NCBI GenBank assembly: GCA_002104905.1
Contig: MCFE01000014.1
Location: 186,001 to 250,000, forward strand
Reading direction: 5' to 3'
Length of the DNA: 64,000 nucleotides
DNA from: Basidiobolus meristosporus CBS 931.73
Lineage: Eukaryota; Basidiobolomycota; Basidiobolomycetes; Basidiobolales; Basidiobolaceae
In this document: positions 55,605-64,000 of the stretch, one piece after another
How positions within the stretch are numbered: position 1 is the first letter of the stretch
Layout: the number at the start of each line of letters is the position of its first letter
Notes under the pieces: generated by a model
What the model saw: only the letters and a program-made list of their open reading frames with translations
Database searches by the model: none
Told to the model about the DNA's origin: nothing
Position numbers and translations under genes: made by a program

Positions 55605-57930
55605 TTAGACTTTAGCGGCGTCTGGAGTTGGAGGTGAAATCTTTGGAATCTATAAGACCATATGGTAGCGAATTTAGTAACAATCTATCAGCTTGCAAAT
55701 CCCTAATACACGTACAAGCATAACTTCTGTGGGCAAGTCGCTCGTGTCAACGTTCTCCTCCAAAATCAACCTAGGCCGTGACTTCGCAAAAAGTAGGGCC
55801 AGTTCTCTTGTGGACCGAACCAGTACTTGTAGCCCAGAAGTAACGGATTTGTTTAAATGAAGCTCGCTTAACGAAGCTCTAGCAATGGTGGCCATCGTAA
55901 TAATAGCCTAACATACACCGGTTGAGACGTTTGCCAAATGAAAGCCGGAAACAACCCTATACAAACCTTCACGAAATTGTCGATGTCTTCTAGAAAACGG
56001 CGGTTGAACAAGGAATCTTCGTTGCTGGTGTTCTTGATGTTTAGAGAACGGTTGAGCGCCTTTGTTGCACTTTCAGCAGCTTGGAGATGAGACAGCAATT
56101 CTTCTATCTTGAAAGAAAAACTATCTTTTTGTCGACTGGATTTATCGGTTTCGTCATCTCCAAGATTCAGTCGTTCGAGAGACTCAGTTAACAACAGCAT
56201 CACTCTTGTAGCAGCGGCAGTGGTGTTTTCAGCTAATGTGTATAGCTCCGGATTAACTTCAATATCGCGTAGGTCAGCACCGCTCTGCTTCAGTTTAGAG
56301 AGTCTGTTTCGCTCTACAGGCAACGACGGCGTTAATAGCTCATTGTTAAACTGGTTTAGAGTTTCGTATGCGTTTTTTATTTCGACAGTTCCCGTGTGTA
56401 TCACCACTAACAGATTCTTCGTGATTCGTATGTCACTATTCCGCGTGAGTGGTTTGATGTTGAGGTAGACCGCACGAATCAACTTTTGGAAAGAGCCGAT
56501 GTTTTTTAGACATGCCTGGACCAAATCATGATGGAAGCCGGAAAAGTCTTGAGGTTGCAATTGGTGAAGTCCTCGTTCAAACTTCTCTAAGATCTGGACA
56601 TACAATGTCATCCCGTTTGAAATATCCGATAGCAGGCCCGAAAAGATGGCAGTGGTGTGAATGTCCAGTGTGAGTGCTAACGGTTGCTGTACGCCACAGT
56701 AAACCTGGATCATTGTAAACAAAATGCTGCGATGCATAGATAGCCATTTCCCGTTAACACTCGAAACGTTTTTAGGGATCGGGCTTGCGTGCAGAAAGTA
56801 AGTGTCCCAGTTCCAGTTTCCATCACCTGAAGCCTGCGTATCTATTGAACTGATCGAATCCAACGAAATCCCTCGGGAGTGTCGAGATAGCGATATACTA
56901 GGTACGCTGCCGTTGTTGTCGGAATATTCGCTAATGATGCCCCTGGGCATTGAATATGATCTTCCGAACTGTTGTCTTCGATCAGAGCTTCGCTTTTCCA
57001 TAAGTATCTTGAGTTCTGCGAGGTTTTCTTGCGTGACTGACAACTTATCCGAGCGCATGTATGAGCTTAGCGACTCTGTAGAAGGCATTCGTCTTGTTCT
57101 CAGGTCGTATTGATCACGAGCGTAATGCTCCATTAAAGAACCATCGTCGGTGCTGTTTTCCTCTACCACCTCCTCCACATAATCTGGCGTGTCTATTGTT
57201 ATACTTTGTTAGCCTTGGAATGAAATACGAGGCCTAATTTGCGCCAACCTGAGTGTTCTCGCAAGTACTCCTTTAGGTTCTCTAGCCATTCTCCACTATT
57301 ATGGTTGGATTGGGTTATATGCCGAGGTGGGAACGTGATAGGATTGTGTTCTATTTTGAGTACTTGTAGGTCTTCCATACGTCCAATACAGAAAGGAAGC
57401 TCTTTAATACGATTACGTGCTATACTTAAAACCTAAAATATCGTCAATCAGTCAAAGCAAAGTGTCCCCTAGAGCGGAGAGATCTTGTACCTTTAGGGTT
57501 TTTATTTTTCCGAGCTCGTTAGGCAATATTCGGATTTTGTTCTTGCTCAGATCCAGAATTTCGAGGCGTGGAAGTTCACATAACTAAAAACCATCAGCAA
57601 GGAAATGGAAACGAAACGGAAAACAAGCAGAAAACTCACCACTAGAGGGAATTCCTTAAAGAGATTGGCTCGAAGATTTATATAACGTAGGTTTTGTAAT
57701 TTCGCGATTTCTAGCGGTAAGGAATTTAAAAAATTCTGGCCCAACCCCAGTCTGGACGTAACGTTAATCGAAGCATCTTGACATGTCACCCTAAATGAAA
57801 CATCCTACCTTTCTAAACTATCACGGAGAGTCTCGATTTGAGGGGGGATTTCGCTGATGTTTTTTTGCCCAAGGTTAAGGGTTTTGGAGCCCTTTTCTTG
57901 CTCAATGAGCTTCGTTAAATTTCCACCCAT
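55605..57930 (-). CDS. SOG2: SOG2, leucine-rich-repeat component of the RAM signalling network
   Basis: Scaffold of the RAM (regulation of Ace2 and morphogenesis) pathway, acting with the NDR kinase Cbk1 and Mob2 in polarity and cell separation. The N-terminal exons carry leucine-rich repeats: TLNLGQKNISEIPPQIETL, LGLGQNFLNSLPLEIAKL, YINLRANLFKEFPLV, LEILDLSKNKIRILPNELG, VLSIARNRIKELPF and VLKIEHNPITFPP. The large middle exon (to 57178) has a serine-rich linker (RQQFGRSYSMPRG) and then the SOG2 family domain (RSILFTMIQVYCGVQQPLAL, SFQKLIRAVYLNIKPLTR, ATRVMLLLTESLERL). The final exons read AIITMATIARASLSELHLNK and IPKISPPTPDAAKV. About 680 aa, complete. The RSYSMP linker could be a phosphorylation target, which is inference. 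Confidence 0.92.
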
Positions 57931-58609
57931 GGCTTAGTGATCTAACCTGGCACGTAGAAAAAGACGTGTAAATGTACAAAGCGCACGCAAGTAGGATTGC
58001 CTGAAGGCCGTCTACTGACCTGTCGAAAAGCAAGGAGAATCGCCAAATTTTCTTCCTGCTTCAAACACAAACCCTGAACCCGACAGGAAACTGGTACTCT
58101 AATTTGGAAGGTTCCTAGCTGTTAACAAACAGATTGGTGTATTATTTCATAAATGCCTGGGTTTGCTAGGAAAGGGTATGTGAAATTTAATTTAATTTGC
58201 GGATTCCCATGCTCAAGATCACTTATGTCGTCCATTTCCAGTAATTTCATATTACATGCTAGCTAATAAGATCTCAATCCCCATCATTCCAGGATCGATC
58301 AGATCCAATGGTTTAGGAGCAAATGTTGACGTGAGGCCACGAATGCATAAGCCTGGAGTGTAACAAATATACTATCTGGATGTATGCATCAATACACTTC
58401 AACTCCAGGTGTTCAGTGGCTTTGTGTCAGTTGGATGGAGTCAGGTATGTGTCCCAACAGCGAAGTAGTACCGAGTGTGGATCACTCAACGCTTCTGCCT
58501 TATTTATTTAACTCACCAGTGCGCAGAGATGACTCAGTGGTGGCTTTCAGTTGCCCAGCATATCGTTAAGATATGTATGATGAAAGGGGCTGCCAATTGA
58601 TGAGATGCT

Positions 58610-58630
58610 GGGGATGGGGATGGGGATGGG
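58610..58630 (+). other. Potential G-quadruplex motif
   Basis: Four G-runs of 4, 4, 4 and 3 separated by AT dinucleotides. Short uniform loops are favourable for a stable quadruplex. It lies in the divergent promoter region between SOG2 and the gene at 59025. Confidence 0.6.
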
Positions 58631-58968
58631 CATGACCAGTTGCTGCCCATCGCTGCAAAATCCTGGGCATTCCTGGCCTCCGAAGGAGCTGAGACCTTGG
58701 GATCAGAGAGGTGAGATTGGCTATATACATACAAATGCCAACGTCATTCGTTGACTCTCGGTCAAGTGATTGAGGTTGATTTACTTGTCAAGATAGTGTG
58801 ATGACACAGCCCATCATCATTTATATCTGCAAGCGATGCGTACACGAGGCCATGACTCGACAATAAGCCAGTGCGTCTCTCTTGTTCAAAGTTTCATGAC
58901 TGTCTATTTCATTTGCATACCCTTCCTTTCACATCGCTTTGATTGAAATCACATCTTCACCTCGAAAC

Positions 58969-58975
58969 TATAAAA
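58969..58975 (+). promoter_or_regulatory. TATA box of the gene at 59025
   Basis: TATAAAA 50 bp upstream of the ATG, giving a short leader. Confidence 0.5.
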
Positions 58976-59024
58976 ATTCCTTCCTACTGAATAAAGGCAT
59001 CTTTCGGCCCATATCTTCCACATA

Positions 59025-60207
59025 ATGTCCACCCACTTTCACCCGTTTGGCGAGCCAGATGCTCCGAGTAAGCATCCATCCAGGAGCGCCACACAAGGCC
59101 ACACATCCAGGGCTAGCGAGACATCCAATACAGATATCGATCTAGAGAAAGACATTGGCGCATATTCCATGAAAGGGCACGCCGAGAGCTTCTCAGCTTC
59201 AACGCACAGCTGGCCCATATTCTTCGCCATCCTGCCGCCCATCGTATCAGTGTTTCACGGAGATGCCAGGGCGTGGAGTGACCTGATGCTACTTGCTCTG
59301 GTGGGATTCTACCTTTTCCTGGTGATCAAAGGTTTGTTCTGCAGCCCACAGGAAGCAACCCGGTTCTAACAGATCATCGTTTCTAGTCCCATGGGAGCTT
59401 TACTTCGCCGCACGCAAGCGTAGGATCAGCCACAACGAACAGGTTGGTCAGCCCGGTAATGCTTCACAAGAGGCGCTGCGTTCAGTGGCAATCCGGAAAC
59501 TACGGCGACAGGAGAATCTTTCGCTGCTATTGGTTCTGATCTCACCAGGGCTTGGGGGCTACCTGTTACAAGTCACTCGGCAATTTCTCTCTGATTACGA
59601 CAAATACTTCTCGCATCTCAATATCATGATCTTCATCTTCGCAGCTGGAATCAAACCCGTCTCCCACGTGATTGGGCTTGCTAATGATCGTGCGTTGCGA
59701 TTACATGAGGAGATCCATTACCCGAACTGTGAAATGGAGATTTTACGCAATCGTACAGTGCATCTTGAGAACGAGCTTCACCAGCTACGCGCAGCCATGG
59801 TCACAAAGTCAGAAGTCATCGAGCTGAAGCAAGGCATGCAACCTGCTCTGCTAGAACTCACACAATGGTTTCAAAAATTTGAGTTGCGTGAACAAATATT
59901 AAAGAAACGCCAGGAAACAAAGCTTAACGAACTTGAAGTTCGATTGGATAAGATTGAGCTACGTGCAAGAAAAGCCAGTGAGACGAATCATGCGGAACGC
60001 AGGAGTGCCCTGGCTCGGGTAGCGGCCATTATATCAAGAATTATGTGGCTACCGTTCAACGTATTCCTCTTTTTCCTGCGCTCCTTCTATTTAATACCCT
60101 ACCGGTTAATCCAACATTCCCGGAATCTACCCTTGGAGACAGGATCGGTGGAAAGGCGTAAGGTTAATATCATCAGCCCTTTTTCAAGTGAAGCGTACGA
60201 GTATTAA
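59025..60207 (+). CDS. Uncharacterised multi-span membrane protein with coiled coil
   Basis: Exons 59025-59331 and 59387-60207 (phase 1) give 375 aa. The N-terminal 60 residues are polar and serine-rich. Three or four hydrophobic segments follow: SWPIFFAILPPIVSVF, DLMLLALVGFYLFLVI, then, after a basic loop (YFAARKRRISHNEQ), NLSLLLVLISPGLGGYLLQV and YFSHLNIMIFIFAAGIKPVS. Next is a coiled coil of about 100 residues (EMEILRNRTVHLENELHQLR, EQILKKRQETKLNELEVRLD), another hydrophobic helix (IMWLPFNVFLFFLRSFYLIP) and a short tail. I recognise a general type seen among conserved fungal hypothetical proteins (the junction VPWELYFAARKRR is characteristic) but cannot give a function. The start is supported by a TATA box 50 bp upstream. 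Confidence 0.82.
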
Positions 60208-61186
60208 AGAAGGCTACAGCAAGAGTGTTTCCTTTCCGTTAGCACTGTCCTTTATTTCATGTCGTGGAATGTTGGCACCATTCAATCAAACTCAAGGTGA
60301 GATATCATGATTGGATCTGTGGAGAATGGATGACGGATATTAGTGAATGCAAATTGTCAATCAGTAGTCTTAGATACTCCTCAGTATGACTTCCATATAT
60401 CAACACTTTTGCTTTAAGTACCAGCTGAAGGTAGCCTGTGGAACTCTAACAAGTGAGTTCTGCATCCAATCATAAATCTCATTCTATTGGCTAGAGATTA
60501 GTAGAGCCGCGGAATCCAATTAGCTGCAGGGCTGCAGTTTTTGACAAGTACAATTCAACATCAATTTTTATCATAACCTAGGTAGAGTTATTCCAATATA
60601 TATAAGCAATAAATTCACTGATAGCTGCAAATGACTGAAATGCTCTCTGGTTGTGTGAGTGCTAAGGGGCCCACAAGATGTTAAGCTCAGTTGTTCACCT
60701 TTTCCACTTCAGTAGACTCAAGGATGCCAACTGTTTACCAAGTGGGAACAAATCTAGATAGGCTGATGCAATATAGCCAGCTGGAAGTTTGTAAATGTTT
60801 TTCAGACATTGGTATGCAAACACAAGCAAATCATGTAGGTTATGATCACTACTCAACCTGTGCAGTGTACCATCGAGGAGTTACATACGGTGAGGTATTT
60901 CAGCATTACTAGGCCTAAGTAGGGCCACCTGTGTTATCCTCAGAGGAGTACACCATATCTGTTCTAATGAGAAATTGTGGGGTAGACTCCCTGCTGCTGT
61001 CCATAGCAATAAGGGCCATGCACATATGATTGCATTAATAATAGGCCAACTCAAAGTTTTAATCTCAACCAGATGAGTTGCGTTCATTCAGTTCAACCAG
61101 GACAATCAAAATAATATACAAGATGCAGTAGGTCTAAAATTGGGCTGCGAAACCTCCAACAACGCCACCATATTGGGGGATAAGCA
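60208..61186. other. Convergent intergenic region
   Basis: 979 bp between two converging genes. Short frames only (73 codons plus at 60691-60912; 68 codons minus at 60881-61087), with no domain and no shared repeats recognised. Confidence 0.4.
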
Positions 61187-62651
61187 TTATAGCTCCACCA
61201 CAACCGGTGCATCTTCACCTAATTCTTCCTCCTCCTCTTCGTCAATGGCCAAATACCATTCAAATTTTCGACTCACAAACGATTGAAACTCATGGAGGGT
61301 CGAGATCACGGAGGTATCAACGCATTTGGTCTCGTTGATGTTTCGTATTAGCACCTGAAGAATGGACATTAGCAACTCAATTCTGGCGCGGGAAATGGCT
61401 AGCTAACAAGTTACCTTCAGTGTTGGGACTAGGAAGTTGTTCTCAGATATCACATCGATGAAAAAGTCTTTTGGACATTCCTTCATTTGGGTCGTGAGCA
61501 CATCTACAATGAAATATGCCTTTATGAGTGATTCGAATTAGATCAGTATGCTCATCTACTCGATATACTTAGAAAATCGGACATCAATGCTGGATGCTGG
61601 ACAATTGCCTCCTTGCTATTGCATAGTAGTTGGATCAGCTTCTTCCATTGGTTGAAGCCAGAATAATTTTGTGCTAACAGCAAACAGATAAAGGAGAGCT
61701 GCAATTCACCAAACAAATTCCTGTAATCTACGCTCGATATAAAGTCGTGAGACTACCGCCTACGTAGGGTCGTTTGCGTCTAGTATTGGCTTACCAGATT
61801 TATAAGTGTTTTTAAGCAATGTCTCAAGGAGATAGCTTTTGTCCAAACTGTATTTAGTCCGTTGGTCTCCGGATGCTCCTTCTGGAAAGGATTTTTTCAA
61901 ATCAATCAGTGTGAATTCCAAGCCATCTTCATCTTTCTCCTCGCCGAGCTTGTCTTCACTCGAGCCAGTTACACAGCTCACTTTTCCAGAATTGGGTACA
62001 AGCCGTTCTACCAAGTCTTTCGTGAGATTACTGCTCAAATTTAGCCAGGTATTATATGTATCACTAGGGATGAGCGGATAGGCGCCCATAAACTGGTCAA
62101 AGTATCTAATATCTAGAAGCATCAAAGGAAACACCATTATTGTGTGTTGAGGATAATACGATAGCAGGGCACAGGTGCCACTCGCCGGTAGTGAGCTAGG
62201 GATTGACTAGTACTTGCCAGCTCGATATCTATTGCACTGCTCGGGATCTAGCTCGGAATCATCGAACAATTCTTCAATCTGAGGATTCCATTGCTTCACT
62301 AGAATCTACGTATGATAAGTCTAAATCGGCACAGAAGTGAAATTGAGTGCGTACAACTTACTTCCCCTGCTTCAAAATGGTGGAAGAAGCCCGATCTTAA
62401 ACCATGCTGCTGGCTGGTTTTGTCTTGCACACTATGAAGCAACTGTGAGTAAGTGTATCGCTAGTGGGAATCCAGCTGTGCTACCTGTAGTATATGAAGT
62501 GTAATCCGGGCGGAATCAACTTGACACCCTTGAAGCGCGGCCCGATATTCCACGAATTATAATCTATGCCGAACTCGAGATTTTCAGGCGCATCCAAAAA
62601 CAATAGGAAGCCGCCTTTCTCATATAGTGCGTTCGCCGTTTCCTGGTCCAT
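61187..62651 (-). CDS. AAR2: AAR2, U5 snRNP assembly factor
   Basis: Binds Prp8 in cytoplasmic pre-U5 snRNP and is replaced by Brr2 in the nucleus. About seven exons on the minus strand. The first reads MDQETANALYEKGGFLLFLD, ENLEFGIDYNSWNIGPRFKG and VKLIPPGLHFIYY, the AAR2 signature. Later exons give YFDQFMGAYPLIPSDTYNTW, SFPEGASGDQRTKYSLDKSY, NLFGELQLSFICLLLAQNYS and QWKKLIQLLCNSKEAI, and the C-terminal HEFQSFVSRKFEWYLAIDEE with the final VVVEL. All blocks of the family are present in order. A short acidic insert (SSEDKLGEEKDEDG) lies in the middle. The start is the ATG matching the human start; the frame stays open a little upstream. Divergent from CNOT11, 462 bp away. Confidence 0.93.
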
Positions 62652-63113
62652 CAGAAGAATATGGCTATTGTATGATACGCATGTACAATCATAAATCTGT
62701 CAACCATGAAAAAAATCTAGGGATCATCAGTAATTTCAAATTAGGCAGATGCCGGAATAGATGGTTCAAGAGGGAATGTATTGCAATATCAATAATGCGA
62801 TAATTGTCAAAACGGCTATTCAGCCCGAAGGTGGAATGGGAGTGTTGGGTTGCTTGGTACTGGTGGATGTAGTGCTGATTGAGTGCAGGATATCAGCCGA
62901 ATTTCCGTAATACCCACACCCACCTCAGGTCTGAAGCTATCTCTAATTAATCGACAATTTGGGATGACTCCTAACTGGATCAAGTCATGTGAATTGGGAT
63001 TGGGTACACCATTGCCTGGCACTTCAGATATGCTGATCACTTTAGCAAGGTGTATTATTCAACAATACTTGTTACAGTGGTATTATACCAGCATAGAGTA
63101 GACACTAGACAAT
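62652..63113. promoter_or_regulatory. Divergent promoter region AAR2/CNOT11
   Basis: 462 bp between two divergent ATGs. No obvious TATA box at either side and no long frame that is not random. It should hold both promoters. Confidence 0.4.
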
Positions 63114-64000
63114 AATGGAAGATTTAGTTTCCTCATTGCCGCCCGAGATTCAAGAGCTTCTAAAAAAAGCGCCCGTGCTTGGGAAAACTATTGATGAGGG
63201 CTTCACAGAGCTTAGCAATTTGGAAACTTTCAGGTACCCAAGGCTCGATTGTCTTTTTGCCAATCAATATAGTTACCTTCGTTATTAGAGATAAAACCGT
63301 TACTTTTCAAGGAGAGGTTGGAAGAAGCTTGATTTTGATTCCGTGCGAATTTGAGAAATACTCACTTATTTAGTCATTTAACATCCAAGTTCCAACTCTA
63401 GATTTTACCTTTGAAGAGGTTAGTAGATCTGTCTTCTGTGGCCCGTCTTTTTAGGAGGAGATCCCCCAATACACTCAAATAACTTTTTTGCTGTTGATAG
63501 CTACTTTGGCTGAACCCAAGCTTTGGTGAGCATGCCCTTGAATGGGATTATACCATGTGCGAGGATTCAAAGAAAGAAAAGAATATATATCAGTTGCTTG
63601 CGAAGGCCTATGAGGAGCCATTATCTATGGTCGAACAACAGGTTTTGGAATGAATCAAACATCCTATATACATACCAAGCTCTAACGTGATACCTTCAAC
63701 AAAATGCAGCTAATATTGCAGGAGTTTGAGAAAGACTCAAAATTTGTCTATCAAAGTGGATTCACCACAACCAATCTTCCAGCATTGGTCGAAAACAACC
63801 CAACGATTGTAATCGAAGGCCTAATCCAACTCTCCAAAAGCAACGAGATGGTCGAGTATGTTTGGATATGTTTAACTAGTTTGTGAACTCGACTTATTCA
63901 ACCTGATCCACCTTTCAAGGTATCTGAATGCATTGAGCAATATCACCACGTTGCACTCCTTGGAAGTAGTTAATCGACTTACCACTGCTTGCGAGGTTTC
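63114..64000 (+). CDS. CNOT11: CNOT11, CCR4-NOT complex subunit 11 (5' part, runs off the window)
   Basis: Subunit that docks with CNOT10 onto the N-terminal part of NOT1 in the mRNA deadenylase complex. It begins MEDLVSSLPPEIQELLKKAP and continues through several short exons (for example around 63262-63400 and 63525-63645, with EHALEWDYTMCEDSKKEKN). The diagnostic part is an exon at about 63709-63856: EFEKDSKFVYQSGFTTTNLP, ALVENNPTIVIEGLIQLSKS, then after an intron YLNALSNITTLHSLEVVNRL and TTACEV at the right edge, closely matching the DUF2363 domain of CNOT11 (LPPLIEHNPLVAIE and SLHSMEVVNRLTTA in animals). The middle exons are the least certain. The gene is cut by the window end. Confidence 0.88.

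Larger units (their letters stand above)
57931..59024. other. Divergent intergenic region
   Basis: 1.1 kb between SOG2 and the gene at 59025. Contains a potential G-quadruplex at 58610-58630 and a TATAAAA at 58969-58975, 50 bp before the next ATG. No coding sequence seen. Confidence 0.45.

Noticed and set aside
35845-64000. A biosynthetic or defence gene cluster on the right half
   Set aside because: The genes are unrelated housekeeping functions in convergent and divergent pairs, with no synthase, tailoring enzymes or shared regulator.

Overview
The window is nuclear DNA of a filamentous fungus. Nearly every conserved gene is split by short introns (about 40-110 bp, mostly GT-AG), promoters carry TATA boxes, and the gene set includes fungal hallmarks: the RAM-pathway scaffold SOG2, UPS2, a sugar transporter with fungal features and tubulin cofactor B. 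CNOT11, FAN1, Rheb, a secreted chymotrypsin-fold protease, a GDP-fucose O-fucosyltransferase-like protein and many Ty1/copia elements together point to an early-diverging lineage (zoopagomycete or mucoromycete grade; a Basidiobolus-like genome would fit) rather than a yeast or typical ascomycete. That placement is inference.

Layout. 1-9.4 kb: an ER cyclophilin (-) diverges from an alpha/beta hydrolase (+); about 4 kb of gene-poor DNA with old LTR scraps follows, then an intronless sugar transporter (+). 9.4-12.6 kb: no assignable gene. 12.6-24.1 kb: a nested retrotransposon block. An old, decayed copia element on the minus strand (gag, protease, integrase, RT and RNase H all recognisable, but with stops and a frameshift) carries in its 3' LTR a 3.3-kb copia-type element with two identical 349-bp LTRs and a perfect 5-bp target duplication. 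Beside it lie a second decayed copia on the plus strand, itself interrupted by a compound solo LTR, and a solo LTR split by a 211-bp MITE with 13-bp perfect inverted repeats. 24.1-31.4 kb: a type II membrane O-fucosyltransferase-like gene and a divergent pair of secreted 125-aa paralogues with four cysteines. 31.4-35.8 kb: more solo and fragmentary LTRs.

35.8-64 kb is gene-rich: cytochrome b5 reductase, tubulin cofactor B, UPS2, FAN1, pantetheine-phosphate adenylyltransferase (with two apparent GC-AG introns), NOT4, Rheb, a secreted serine protease, a universal stress protein, SOG2, an unrecognised membrane/coiled-coil protein, AAR2 and the 5' part of CNOT11, which runs off the right edge. 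Genes are mostly in convergent or divergent pairs, with no operon-like or cluster logic; functions are housekeeping (CCR4-NOT mRNA decay twice, TORC1 signalling, RAM signalling, mitochondrial lipid transfer, CoA synthesis, snRNP assembly, crosslink repair).

I found no convincing undescribed multi-gene system. The most distinctive items are the nested copia block with apparent half-tRNA-iMet primer binding sites, the MITE, the GC-AG intron pair, and the uncharacterised secreted paralogue pair.
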